Part shown: one piece after another, positions 42,498 through 51,014 of the stretch
Numbering within the stretch: position 1 is the stretch's first letter
How the letters are laid out: the number at the start of each line of letters is the position of its first letter
Source: Gammaproteobacteria bacterium
GTDB taxonomy: Bacteria > Pseudomonadota > Gammaproteobacteria > Steroidobacterales > Steroidobacteraceae
DNA length: 51,014 bases
Assembly (NCBI GenBank): GCA_016882265.1
Contig: VGVB01000017.1
Coordinates: forward strand, 1 to 51,014
Direction of reading: 5' to 3'
The notes under the pieces: model-generated
Databases searched by the model: none
What the model saw: only the letters and a program-made list of their open reading frames with translations
Told to the model about the DNA's origin: nothing
Translations under genes and position numbers: made by a program

Positions 42498-45400
42498 AGA
42501 GCAAATGGTTCAAGGTGACCGACGACTCCCGCTCGTGGGAGGACTTCTACCGCAATCGCTGGTCGTATGACTACAGCGTGCGCAGCAGTCACGGCGTCAA
42601 CTGTTCCATGGCCTGTAGCTGGGAAGTTTTCGTCAAGGACGGCCTGATCTGCTGGGAACTGCAGAAGACGGATTACCCGCAGATCGATCCGGACATCCCC
42701 AACGTCGAGCCGCGTGGCTGCCAGCGCGGCATCACCGCTTCCTGGTACCCGTACAGCCCGCTGCGCCCGAAGTACCCGTACATCCGCCGCGTGCTGTGGG
42801 ATTTCTATCAGTCTGAGCGCGCGAACGGCAAGGATCCGGTCGAAGCCTGGGCCGCGGTGATCGAGGATGAGGAGCGCGCGCGCGCGTTCAAGGCGGCTCG
42901 TGGCAAGGCCGGCTGGAAGCGGGTGAGCTGGGACGAGGCGGTCGAACTGGTGGCCGCCGCGCAGATCTACACGATCAAGAAGTACGGACCGGACCATATC
43001 GCGAACTTCTCACCGATTCCGGCGATGAGTCTGGCCAGCTTCATTTCCGGTCATCGCTACAACAACCTGATCGGCGGCATCTACTGCAGCTACTACGAGT
43101 GGTATCACGACCTGCCCCATGTTTCGTCCTCGATGTTCGGTGACCAGACCGAGAACTGCGAGAGTTCCGACTGGTACCAGGGCACCTACTGGATCGTCGC
43201 CGGCAGCAACCTCAACATGACGCGCACGGCGGACTGCCACTTCCTGCCGGAGGCGAAATACCGGGGCACCAAGGTCGTCGTCGTGTCGCCGAACTATTCC
43301 GACGTGGCGAAGTACTCGGATCTGTGGGTGCCGGTCGTCCCGGGCAGCGACGGGGCCTACTTCATGGCCTGCATTCACGTGATCCTGAAGGAGTTCTACG
43401 CGGATCGCGAAACACCCTACTTTTCCGACTACGTCAAGCGCTATACGAATCTGCCGTTCCTGGTCGTGCTCGACCGCGATGGTGACCGGTATCAGATGGG
43501 GCGCTTCGTGCGGGCGTCGGACATCGCCGAGTACGCCCGGGAGGAAAACGCGGACTGGAAGCTGATCATGACGGACGCGACCGGCGCCCTGCACGTGCCG
43601 ACCGGTTCGATTGGCTTTCGCTGGGAGAAGGAACCAACCGGGAACTGGAACCTGCAACTGAAGAATGCGGTCACCAGGGAGGACTTCGATCCACTGTTGT
43701 CGCTGCTCGGCCGGAGCGATCAGCGGGCGATGGTTTCGTTCAGCGACTTCACCGATACCTTCCACATGCAGACCGGACGGACGCCGGGCCGTGGTCAGAG
43801 CGCGGTGGAAATCCTGCGCGAGGTCCCGGCGCGACGGCTGCGCAGCAAGGACGGCACCGAGCTGCTGGTGACCACAGCCTTCGACCTGCTGATGGCTCAG
43901 GCCGGCGTGTCGCGCGGGCTCGGCGGCGACTACCCGCAGGACTATGACGACCCCCGGCCCTACACGCCGGCATGGCAGGAACGGCTGTCCGGCGTCAGCC
44001 GGAACCTCGCGATCCAGGTCGCGCGTGAATTCGCCGAGAATGCGGAAAAGACCGGGGGCAAGTCGCTGTTCATCACCGGCCCGGGCCTGCAGCACTTCTA
44101 TCACGGCGCCTCGCTGTACTACCGCAACGAAGCGGTCATGCTGGCGCTGTGCGGCTGCAACGGCAAGCACGGCGGGAACTTCAACCACTACGTCGGCACG
44201 CAGCACACCCGGCTGAATGCCGCCTTCGTCAATCTGAGTGGCGCGCTCGACTGGCAGCGGCCACCTCGGCTGATGAACTCCACTTCGCTGTGGTACTTCC
44301 ATACCGGACAGTGGCGCTATGACGGCATGGAACTGGACACGCAGTGGGCGGCCGGGGCGAAGAAGCTCCCGCAGTACAACCATGCCGCCGACATGAACGC
44401 GCTCGCGGTCCGGCTGGGCTGGCTGCCGTTCTTCCCGCAGATGGACCGGCAGAATCCACTGCGCCTCTACGACGAGGCGGTCGCCGCCGGCTGCCGGACG
44501 GACGACGAGGTGAAGGCGTGGGTGTTCCGCCAGTTCAAGGAGGGCAAGGCTGACTTCGCTCTGCCGGACGTCGATGCGCCGGAGAACCGACTCAAGGTAC
44601 TGACCGTCTATCGCGGCAACCTCGTCGGCACCAGCATGCGCGGTCAGGAACTGGCACTGAAGCACTTCCTCGGCACGCATGACAACTCGCTGTGGGACAG
44701 CGAGCCCGCCCGCGGCAAGGTGCAGGAGATCGAATGGCACGAGCCGGCCGCGGCCGGCAAGCTCGACCTGCTGATCAACCTGAACTTCCGCATGGATTCG
44801 ACCGCCAACTACTCGGACATCCTGCTGCCGGCGGCGTTCTGGTACGAGAAGTACGACGTGACTTTCGGCGACATGCACACGTTCGTGCATCCGCTCACTC
44901 CGGCGACCAATCCGCCCTGGGAAGCGAAGCACGACTGGGATGCCTTCAAGTTGATCGCGAAGAAGTTCTCCGAGCTGGCCGTGAAGCACTTCCCGAAGCC
45001 GGTGAAGGACGTCGTGTTCAAGGCGCTGTGGATGGACAGCCCGGATCAGCTCGCCCAGCCGCTCGGTGAGGTCAGGGACTGGAAGAAGGGTGACGTCGAC
45101 CCGGTGCCGGGCAAGACCTTTCCCGACATCGCGATCGTCGAGCGCGACTACACGAAGGTGTACGAGAAACTGGTGTCGCTGGGCCCGCTGGTTTCCAGAC
45201 CGAAGGGCTACGGCTCGAAGGGGCAGTACACCGACCTGACGCCGATCGTCGAGGAGCAGCTCAAGCAGAACGAAGCGCTCACGGTCAAGGACGGGAGAGT
45301 GTGGTTCGAGCAGGCCGACCAGTTCTGCGAGCTGATCCTGCAGATCTCACCGGAACTCAACGGGCGGCTGGCACACCTGTTCTTCAAGGAGATGGAAAAG

Positions 45401-46249
45401 AAGGTGGGTCTGCCGCTCGCGGACCTGGTCGAGAGCGTGAAGGAACGGCGTGTGCACTACAAGGACATCGTGTCACAGCCACGGCGCATCCACACGACTC
45501 CGCAGTGGAGTGTCGTACTCTCCGACCCGGCCACCGGCAAACAGCGCACCTTCGCCCCGTGGACGATGAACGTGGAACGCCTCAAGCCCTGGCATACGTT
45601 GTCCGGGCGGCAGGAGGTCTATTACGACCACCAGGGCATCCGCGAGCTGGGCGAGGCACTGCCAACCAACAAGCCGCCGCTGGACATGGTGGCGATCGGT
45701 GACGTGCGTCTCGACAACGCCGAAACCAAGTCCAAGGTGTTCCGCTTCATCACGCCGCACGGCAAGTGGCAGATCCACAGCTCGTTCCGTGACCACTGGC
45801 CCATGCTGCAGTTGTCCCGGGGCGGACCGACCGTCTGGCTGCACCCGGATGACGCCGCCGAGATTGAGGTCAAGGACAACGACTGGGTCGAGATGTACTG
45901 CGAGAACGGCATCGAAGTGGTGCGGGCCGTCACCAGCCACCAGGTGCCGCGCAACATGGCCATCACCTATCATCAGGTCGAACGGCACATCAATGTTCCG
46001 TTCTCGCCGCTGGCCAGGAAACGCGGCCGGTCGGACCTGCGGGGCGGCAACAACAATGCGACGACCCGCATCCTGATGAATCCGCATACGATGATCGGCG
46101 GTTACGCCCAGTTCAGCTATTACATCAACTACTGGGGCACCAGCCCGTCCGAACGCGATCACGCGGTTCTGATTCGCAAGATGCCACTCGCCGGCAAGAC
46201 GGGTGTCATCTACAGCGAAGAAGACCTTGACCGGCTGCCGACGGCATAG
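42494..46249 (+). CDS. narG: Respiratory nitrate reductase alpha subunit
   Basis: A 1251-residue molybdopterin (bis-MGD) subunit of the membrane nitrate reductase, facing the cytoplasm since no Tat signal is present. The FS0 [4Fe-4S] ligands are His33, Cys37, Cys41 and Cys76 (HGVNCSMACSW, EPRGCQRG). A Y-E-W-Y-H-D-L-P stretch near residue 200 holds the Asp that coordinates molybdenum in NarG. Other hallmarks are ESSDWYQGTYW, GSDGAYFMACIHV and the late NMAITYHQVERHINVPFSPL. It is divergent from the E. coli type (SMAC instead of TGSC), so a Nar subclade or relative (e.g. nitrite oxidoreductase-like) should be considered; narJ and narI partners and narK favour a nitrate reductase. Confidence 0.94.
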   Translation: MKSKWFKVTDDSRSWEDFYRNRWSYDYSVRSSHGVNCSMACSWEVFVKDGLICWELQKTDYPQIDPDIPNVEPRGCQRGITASWYPYSPLRPKYPYIRRVLWDFYQSERANGKDPVEAWAAVIEDEERARAFKAARGKAGWKRVSWDEAVELVAAAQIYTIKKYGPDHIANFSPIPAMSLASFISGHRYNNLIGGIYCSYYEWYHDLPHVSSSMFGDQTENCESSDWYQGTYWIVAGSNLNMTRTADCHFLPEAKYRGTKVVVVSPNYSDVAKYSDLWVPVVPGSDGAYFMACIHVILKEFYADRETPYFSDYVKRYTNLPFLVVLDRDGDRYQMGRFVRASDIAEYAREENADWKLIMTDATGALHVPTGSIGFRWEKEPTGNWNLQLKNAVTREDFDPLLSLLGRSDQRAMVSFSDFTDTFHMQTGRTPGRGQSAVEILREVPARRLRSKDGTELLVTTAFDLLMAQAGVSRGLGGDYPQDYDDPRPYTPAWQERLSGVSRNLAIQVAREFAENAEKTGGKSLFITGPGLQHFYHGASLYYRNEAVMLALCGCNGKHGGNFNHYVGTQHTRLNAAFVNLSGALDWQRPPRLMNSTSLWYFHTGQWRYDGMELDTQWAAGAKKLPQYNHAADMNALAVRLGWLPFFPQMDRQNPLRLYDEAVAAGCRTDDEVKAWVFRQFKEGKADFALPDVDAPENRLKVLTVYRGNLVGTSMRGQELALKHFLGTHDNSLWDSEPARGKVQEIEWHEPAAAGKLDLLINLNFRMDSTANYSDILLPAAFWYEKYDVTFGDMHTFVHPLTPATNPPWEAKHDWDAFKLIAKKFSELAVKHFPKPVKDVVFKALWMDSPDQLAQPLGEVRDWKKGDVDPVPGKTFPDIAIVERDYTKVYEKLVSLGPLVSRPKGYGSKGQYTDLTPIVEEQLKQNEALTVKDGRVWFEQADQFCELILQISPELNGRLAHLFFKEMEKKVGLPLADLVESVKERRVHYKDIVSQPRRIHTTPQWSVVLSDPATGKQRTFAPWTMNVERLKPWHTLSGRQEVYYDHQGIRELGEALPTNKPPLDMVAIGDVRLDNAETKSKVFRFITPHGKWQIHSSFRDHWPMLQLSRGGPTVWLHPDDAAEIEVKDNDWVEMYCENGIEVVRAVTSHQVPRNMAITYHQVERHINVPFSPLARKRGRSDLRGGNNNATTRILMNPHTMIGGYAQFSYYINYWGTSPSERDHAVLIRKMPLAGKTGVIYSEEDLDRLPTA

Positions 46250-46263
46250 GAGGGGCGATCACC

Positions 46264-47826
46264 ATGAAGGTCAAGGCACAGAACAGCATGACGTTCAACC
46301 TGGAGAAGTGCATCGGCTGCAATACCTGTACGGTCGGCTGCAAGAACGTGTGGACGAACCGCGAAGGCGCCGAGTACATGTGGTGGAACAACGTCGAGAC
46401 CAAGCCCGGAGTCGGCTACCCGCGGCGCTGGGAGAACCAGCAGGTCTGGAAGGGCGGCTGGGTGCGGAAGAACGGCGAGCTGAAGCTGCGCTACGGCGGT
46501 CGCGCCTATCAGCTCTCCAACCTGTTCTTCAATCCGCACATGCCGGAAATGCGCGACTACTATGGCGATGATGTCTATACCTTTACCTATGAAGATCTGC
46601 ACGATCCGGAAAAGCTGAAGCAACAGCCGGTCGCCAGACCGAAGTCCATGGTCACCGAGCAGGAGAACATCCCGATCACCTGGAACGTGAACTGGGAGGA
46701 CAACGCCGGCGGGACCCACGTGACCGGCAAGGACGACGTCAATTTTGCCGGCATGAGCGAGCAGGAGCGCGAGGCCTGTCTGCGCTTCCGCGACGTCTTT
46801 TACTTCTATCTGCCGCGGATCTGCAATCACTGTGTCAATCCGGCCTGCGTCGCCGCCTGTCCTTCGGGAGCCGCCTACAAGCGCGAGGAAGACGGCGTGG
46901 TCCTGATCGATCAGACACGCTGCCGGAACTGGCGCTACTGCATTTCCGCCTGTCCGTACAAGAAGCCCTATTACAACTGGGTCTCCGGCAAGATGGAGAA
47001 GTGCATTCTCTGTTACCCGCGGGTCGAAGCGGGGATGCCGCCGGTCTGCTTCCACACCTGCGTGGGCAAGATCCGCTCCTTCGGTGTCGTCTTCTACGAC
47101 ATGGACCGGGTCCCGCAGGCCGCGCTGGTCGAGGACCACGATCTGGTCCGGGCCCACCGCGAGGTCATTCTCGATCCGGCCGACCCGGCGGTGGTTGCCG
47201 CGGCGCGGGCCTCCGGCGTCAGCGACGATTGGATCGACGCGGCACAGCGCTCACCGGTGTACAAGCTGTTCAAGCGCTGGGAACTCGCGTTGCCGCTGCA
47301 CCCGGAATTCCGGACGCTGCCCAGCCTGTTCTATCTGCCGCCGCTCAGCCCCGCCATCACCAGCGCCGGCAAGGTCTCGCCGGACGACCAGGACGTGTTC
47401 GACATGGGCACGTCGAAGGACGTGCTGATCGACCCGGATGAGCTCGACCAGATGCGGGTACCGATCCGTTATCTCGCCAGCCTGTTTGCGGCCGGTAGCG
47501 AGGAGCCGGTGCGCATCTCGCTGCGGCGCCAGTTGGCGGTCCGTCACTACCAGCGCAGTCTGCGGGTCGAGCGCACGCCGAATGTCGACGTGCTGAAGCG
47601 GGTCGGCCTGACCGAGGAGGATGCGCAGGGAATCGTCCGCGCCCTGTCGCTGTCGTTCTACAACGAACGCTTTGTCGTGCCGACGACCAAGCGTGAAACC
47701 GCGGATCTCAGCCCCTACACGGAACGCGGTTTCGCCGGGTATACGGCGATGAGCCCACTGACACCGCTGAAGCGCCGCAAGAGCTATCACAAGGCGCCGC
47801 ACGATCCGGACAAGGAATATGAGTGA
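46264..47826 (+). CDS. narH: Respiratory nitrate reductase beta subunit
   Basis: A 520-residue iron-sulfur subunit. Four Cys groups are seen: CIGCNTCTVGCKNVW, CNHCVNPACVAACP, CRNWRYCISACPYKKP (Trp replacing a Cys, giving the [3Fe-4S] cluster), and CILCYPRVEAGMPPVCFHTC. The sequence moves electrons from NarI haems to NarG. Length equals E. coli NarH (512) closely. It starts 14 bases after narG and overlaps narJ by 8 bases. Confidence 0.96.
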   Translation: MKVKAQNSMTFNLEKCIGCNTCTVGCKNVWTNREGAEYMWWNNVETKPGVGYPRRWENQQVWKGGWVRKNGELKLRYGGRAYQLSNLFFNPHMPEMRDYYGDDVYTFTYEDLHDPEKLKQQPVARPKSMVTEQENIPITWNVNWEDNAGGTHVTGKDDVNFAGMSEQEREACLRFRDVFYFYLPRICNHCVNPACVAACPSGAAYKREEDGVVLIDQTRCRNWRYCISACPYKKPYYNWVSGKMEKCILCYPRVEAGMPPVCFHTCVGKIRSFGVVFYDMDRVPQAALVEDHDLVRAHREVILDPADPAVVAAARASGVSDDWIDAAQRSPVYKLFKRWELALPLHPEFRTLPSLFYLPPLSPAITSAGKVSPDDQDVFDMGTSKDVLIDPDELDQMRVPIRYLASLFAAGSEEPVRISLRRQLAVRHYQRSLRVERTPNVDVLKRVGLTEEDAQGIVRALSLSFYNERFVVPTTKRETADLSPYTERGFAGYTAMSPLTPLKRRKSYHKAPHDPDKEYE

Positions 47827-48403
47827 AGTAGTGCCGCACCTGCAGGAGGGCTACGCGGTACTGGCCGAGCTGTGGTGCAGCCCGCAGGATGCCGACCTGG
47901 AGGATGCGCGCCGGCGGGCGGGGGCGTGGCTGCCGGACCTGCACAGCGTGGATCCGGAGGCCGGCGGTGCGCTCGCGCGCTTTCTGCAGCACGACATCGC
48001 CGAGGACGAGTACATCAGCCTGTTCGAACTGGATCCTCGCTGCGCGCTGTACGTCGGCAGCCATACCTTCGAGGAACCGACGACCTGCGCGAAGGCCGGG
48101 GTCTCGGACCGCAACGGTTACATGATCGAACTGCTCGGTATCTATCGGCACCTCGGTCTGAGTCCGGCCGGCGGAGAACTGCCGGACTACCTGCCGATGA
48201 TGGTGGAGTTCCTGGCCCTGACGGCCGGGTCGGACGATCCGGTGCGTGACAAGCTGATCCGCGAGTACCTGCTGCCCTACCTGCCACCGTTGCGGGCGAA
48301 ACTCGAGGAACTGCACAGTCCGTACCAGTACCTGCTGGACGCGAGCGCGCGTCTGATGGAGCGCGAGGTCGCGCCGACTGCTTCGGGAGAAGGTCATGCT
48401 TGA
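47819..48403 (+). CDS. narJ: Nitrate reductase assembly chaperone NarJ
   Basis: A 194-residue TorD/NarJ-fold chaperone. The ISLFELDPRCALYVGSHTFE segment (around residues 65-84) and PDYLPMMVEFLA near residue 122 are typical. It binds apo-NarG, guiding cofactor insertion before membrane attachment, and is not part of the final complex. It overlaps narH by 8 bases and narI by 8 bases, confirming the operon. Confidence 0.93.
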   Translation: MSEVVPHLQEGYAVLAELWCSPQDADLEDARRRAGAWLPDLHSVDPEAGGALARFLQHDIAEDEYISLFELDPRCALYVGSHTFEEPTTCAKAGVSDRNGYMIELLGIYRHLGLSPAGGELPDYLPMMVEFLALTAGSDDPVRDKLIREYLLPYLPPLRAKLEELHSPYQYLLDASARLMEREVAPTASGEGHA

Positions 48404-49094
48404 CAACTTTCTGTTCGTGGCACTGCCATACATCACGTTGCTGCTGTTGATCGGCGGATCCTTCTACCGCGCCTTTACCGGCAGCAAGACCCAGTTCCGC
48501 GGACACGTCGAATGGAGCGCCCGCGGCGACTTCCTGTGGACCACCCGATCCACCGGCTTTTTTGGTCGGGCCTCGATCGGCCCGGCAGCGCTCAGTCTGC
48601 ACTGGGGCCTGCTGTTCGTGGTCGCCGGCCACGTTGCCGGATTCGTCGGTGGTGCGTTCGGCTGGACCGGGTGGGTGGAGTTCTTCCGCTGGACCGGCCT
48701 GTTCGGGGGTGTGCTGCTGTTCTATGGCTTGTCCTGGGCGCTGCTGCGCCGCCTGGTCATTCCCCAGGTGCGCGCCATGAGCACCTTCGACGACATTGCC
48801 GTGCTGGTCCTGCTGGTCGCGATCACGGGGCTCGGTCTCTACTATCCGCTCGCGCGGTTCTCGTTCGGCGTTTCCTACGCCGTCGGCCCCTGGCTGGCAG
48901 GCATCTTCCAGTTCCGTCCGGATCCGGCCGCGATTGCCGGGGCGCCGCTGATCGTTCGCGTGCATATGATTGTCGCGATGGCCTTTCTGTGCTACCTGCC
49001 GTTTACCAAGCTGGTCCACGCGTTCAGCTTCCCGTTCGGATACGCGACTCGGCCTCCGATCTCCATGCGCAGTTACCTGGGCCTCAAACGCTGA
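48396..49094 (+). CDS. narI: Respiratory nitrate reductase gamma subunit (cytochrome b)
   Basis: A 232-residue five-helix membrane protein that oxidises quinol and passes electrons through two b haems to NarH. Candidate axial His are in SLHWGLLF, VVAGHVAGF, RVHMIVAM and TKLVHAFSFPF; the last two match the C-terminal haem ligands of the family. N-terminal YITLLLLIGGSFYRAF is typical. It closes the narC-like-GHJI operon; a small hairpin follows the stop. Confidence 0.95.
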   Translation: MLDNFLFVALPYITLLLLIGGSFYRAFTGSKTQFRGHVEWSARGDFLWTTRSTGFFGRASIGPAALSLHWGLLFVVAGHVAGFVGGAFGWTGWVEFFRWTGLFGGVLLFYGLSWALLRRLVIPQVRAMSTFDDIAVLVLLVAITGLGLYYPLARFSFGVSYAVGPWLAGIFQFRPDPAAIAGAPLIVRVHMIVAMAFLCYLPFTKLVHAFSFPFGYATRPPISMRSYLGLKR

Positions 49095-49110
49095 CGGCCG
49101 ATGGCGGCCG
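49095..49110 (+). terminator. Short hairpin after narI
   Basis: CGGCCG (49095-49100) and CGGCCG (49105-49110) can pair with a 4-base loop directly after the narI stop. There is no U-tract; termination would be weak at best. Confidence 0.25.
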
Positions 49111-49142
49111 GGATTGCCGCCGCAGCAGGTGACGTTTTCGCC

Positions 49143-49148
49143 TACAAT
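49143..49148 (+). promoter_or_regulatory. -10-like TACAAT before the PAS-GAF-SARP regulator
   Basis: TACAAT matches 5 of 6 consensus -10 bases. No -35 is evident at the usual distance, so an activator-dependent promoter is possible. A start site near 49155 would give a 20-base leader to ATG 49175 or a 149-base leader to GTG 49304. Confidence 0.35.
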
Positions 49149-49174
49149 GCTCAGCACCTCTGCGGAACAGGCGA

Positions 49175-50878
49175 ATGGCGCTATCAGCAGGCAGTGGGAC
49201 GAGGGAGGGGAAGGGCCACACGCCGCGTAGAACTGCGGCGGCGCCCGGGGGCCGGCCTCGTTCGGGCGGCCGGCGGCGGACGGGATCGCCCGTTCACGGC
49301 AACGTGGAGGGATTCCGCCCGTTCTGTTGGGTGGACAGTACCTACCGGATCCGGGGCTGGCCGGACGAAACCGCCCGTGCGTTGCAGATTCCGCCGCACC
49401 GGGCATTGGGCCGGCCCTGCTGGCAGGTGCTGGGCACCGACCAGTGTCGCAAGGCCCATGCCAGCCAGGGCGAGGATGGCCGGAACGGCGAGTCGTGCTG
49501 TGGTGGACCACAGACGGGCGGGATCGGAGCCCACTGCGCGGTGTTGCCGCTCGGTGATGCTGCGCAAGGCGCTATTGTCTGGTGCCCGTTCACGCGCCTG
49601 ACGGCCGCAACCGCGGGTGTTGCCGGCTTCGAGGGACTCGTCATCCGGGGCGCTCTGGCGGATCGCGTCGGTTCGCTGGAGAGCATTCTCGAAGGCATCC
49701 GCTGCGCCTGCGGCGCTGACGACTGTGAGCTGTTTCTGATCGAGCAAACCGGCCGCGAAGTCGTCATGGTCGACTGCGAAGGTCGCGACCGGGACGCGTT
49801 CATGGAGCGGACGCGGATGCCGCTCGGGGTCGGCTACGCTGGCATGATCACGCTGCATCAACGAGCGTACGGTACCAATCACCTGGAGAGCGATCGGCGC
49901 TTCGTGCGCAAGGCCGTCAAGCGCAGCGGCATCCATTCCTTCGTCGGCGTACCACTCAACGATGCCGGTCGACCACTCGGCTACCTGGGCGTCGGCTGGC
50001 GCGACGACTCGGTGCCGCTGGCATGGAGCCTCCGCGTTCTCGAGGATCTCAAGTCAATGGTGCGCCTGGCCATTCCCCAGCGATTGCTGCCGCAACCGCC
50101 GCCCGCGGTTCCGGCCGCACCGCTCGTCATCCGCTGCTTCGGCAGCTTCGAGATCCTGCGCCACGGTCAGGTGCTGCCGGTGAGCGTGTTTGCGCGCCGC
50201 AAGGCACTGCAGCTTCTGCAGATTCTGCTCCTGCGGCGCGGTGCGCCCGTCCATCGCGATGAACTGGTCGAGTTGCTCTGGCCTGGTGTCTCGGTCGAGG
50301 CGGGCGCCAACCGGTTGCACGGTGTGCTGAACGTACTGCGTTCGGCCCTCGAGGCGGGACGCAGTGCCGGGACGTCGCGGTACATCGTGTGCCGGGACAA
50401 CTGCTACTTCTTTGACACCCAGGCGCCGCACCGGGTCGACTTGTTCGAGTTTCTGGATCTGCTGGCGAGCGCCAGGACATTGCAGCGCCAGGGCGGCGAC
50501 GAGCGTGCACTTGGGCCGCTGGAAGACGCCGTCGCGCTCTATCGTGGTGACTTGTTCGCCGGTGGCGCCGACGGCGACTCGTTTGACCTGCTGCGCACGA
50601 GCCTGCGCCATTCCTATCTCGATTCGGTACGTACGCTGATCGGGTTGCGTATCCGCTGGGGCCAGGTCGACAGCGCCGTGGCACTGCTGCGCGCGGCGCT
50701 GGAATTTGAACCGGAGGCGCTCGACCTGCACGAATCGCTCGTGCAGTTGCTGCTGCGAAACGGCCGCCTGTCGGAGGCGCGGCAGCAGTACGAGTGTTGC
50801 CGCACGGCCCTGCGCCGTTATGTGGACGCGGACCTGCCGCCGCGACTGCGGGAACTGGAGAAACAACTGCATTATTGA
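49175..50878 (+). CDS. PAS-GAF regulator with SARP winged helix and BTAD domain
   Basis: A 567-residue protein by the longest reading. Domains: a Cys-rich PAS-like region (about 46-140, FCWVDSTYRIRGWPDETA, with RPCWQ, DQCR, ESCCGG and HCAV), a GAF domain (about 155-300, SFVGVPLNDAGRPLGYLGVG), an OmpR-type winged helix (about 315-405, FGSFEILRHGQ ... RDELVELLWPG), then a TPR-like BTAD domain (about 420-565). This is SARP architecture with sensory domains. Residues 1-43 are Gly/Arg-rich and unlike a domain, so GTG 49304 may be the true start. It lies on the nar strand 80 bases after narI, suggesting control of nitrate respiration. From memory, DnrS of Thermus nar clusters has a similar GAF plus BTAD-like build. 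Confidence 0.85.
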   Translation: MALSAGSGTREGKGHTPRRTAAAPGGRPRSGGRRRTGSPVHGNVEGFRPFCWVDSTYRIRGWPDETARALQIPPHRALGRPCWQVLGTDQCRKAHASQGEDGRNGESCCGGPQTGGIGAHCAVLPLGDAAQGAIVWCPFTRLTAATAGVAGFEGLVIRGALADRVGSLESILEGIRCACGADDCELFLIEQTGREVVMVDCEGRDRDAFMERTRMPLGVGYAGMITLHQRAYGTNHLESDRRFVRKAVKRSGIHSFVGVPLNDAGRPLGYLGVGWRDDSVPLAWSLRVLEDLKSMVRLAIPQRLLPQPPPAVPAAPLVIRCFGSFEILRHGQVLPVSVFARRKALQLLQILLLRRGAPVHRDELVELLWPGVSVEAGANRLHGVLNVLRSALEAGRSAGTSRYIVCRDNCYFFDTQAPHRVDLFEFLDLLASARTLQRQGGDERALGPLEDAVALYRGDLFAGGADGDSFDLLRTSLRHSYLDSVRTLIGLRIRWGQVDSAVALLRAALEFEPEALDLHESLVQLLLRNGRLSEARQQYECCRTALRRYVDADLPPRLRELEKQLHY

Positions 50879-50902
50879 GCCTTGCATAAATGCCTGACAG
50901 TT

Positions 50903-51014
50903 TCACAATGGCAGTTCAGCCTGTTGCCAGAAGGCGCGGATCAGGCTCGGGCGGCGTTGCATGGAGCACAGCCGATTGCGCGCAGTGGTTTTGAGGTCAG
51001 CGAAGGTGCTGGCA
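50903..51014 (-). mobile_element. C-terminal end of IS630-type transposase (partial)
   Basis: On the minus strand, 36 residues up to a TGA (50905-50903) read STFADLKTTARNRLCSMQRR and PSLIRAFWQQAELPL, which resembles the extreme C-terminus of IS630-family transposases. The gene continues past the window edge. The insertion lies only 24 bases after the regulator stop; the segment TTGCATAAATGCCTGACAG at 50882-50900 may contain the element's terminal repeat. Family assignment is by recall and is tentative. Confidence 0.6.

Overview
ORGANISM. The window is GC-rich (roughly two thirds G+C by eye) and densely packed, with many 1-4 base stop/start overlaps. It encodes an oxygen-dependent benzoyl-CoA pathway (box), an ATP-dependent anaerobic benzoyl-CoA reductase (bcr/bad/bzd type), 4-hydroxybenzoyl-CoA reductase, a phenylglyoxylate-dehydrogenase-like enzyme and a membrane nitrate reductase. 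This combination points to a facultatively anaerobic, nitrate-reducing proteobacterium, probably beta or gamma, that degrades aromatic acids. Genus cannot be named from the sequence alone. LAYOUT. (1) 1-3653: end of boxC, then boxB and boxA. (2) 3655-6657, minus strand: a lipoprotein sulfatase and a Bcr/CflA-type MFS exporter. (3) 6821-22741: a long plus-strand run beginning at a clear sigma70-like promoter whose start site is covered by a perfect 28-bp palindrome. It holds a dienoyl-CoA hydratase (dch-like), a TetR regulator, bcrCBAD, hcrCAB, a 2[4Fe-4S] ferredoxin, a thioesterase and padEFGHI-like genes. (4) 22757-24450, minus strand: cytochrome b561 and two YceI proteins. (5) 24872-30659: a one-carbon module made of a MetV-MetF fusion, a corrinoid protein, a MetH-activation-domain protein, a pterin-binding methyltransferase, an imidazolonepropionase-like amidohydrolase and FolD. 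No substrate methyltransferase is present. (6) 30760-35704: an SDR, then a minus-strand CoA-thioester operon (SDR, crotonase, acyl-CoA dehydrogenase, TetR, enoyl-CoA hydratase) with its own palindromic operator. (7) 35852-36499: thiopurine-methyltransferase-like gene, followed by a hairpin- and repeat-rich spacer. (8) 36808-38797, minus strand: hemerythrin, DUF2249 and NnrS-like genes behind an FNR/DNR-type promoter. (9) 38942-50878: narK1 and narK2 diverging from narC-like cytochrome c-narGHJI, then a PAS-GAF-SARP/BTAD regulator. (10) The right edge is the C-terminus of a probable IS630-type transposase. HOW THE GENES WORK TOGETHER. Phenylglyoxylate (pad) and 4-hydroxybenzoyl-CoA (hcr) would both be converted to benzoyl-CoA. 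That product is dearomatised anaerobically by BcrCBAD plus Dch using reduced ferredoxin, or epoxidised by BoxAB and cleaved by BoxC when oxygen is present. Nitrate respiration supplies the anaerobic electron sink. Most notable: the orphan corrinoid/folate module; an 11-bp tandem repeat 8 nt upstream of a -10 element in front of nar, which fits the known geometry of SARP sites and pairs with the SARP-type regulator at the end of the same cluster; and three imperfect repeats inserted in one NarK.
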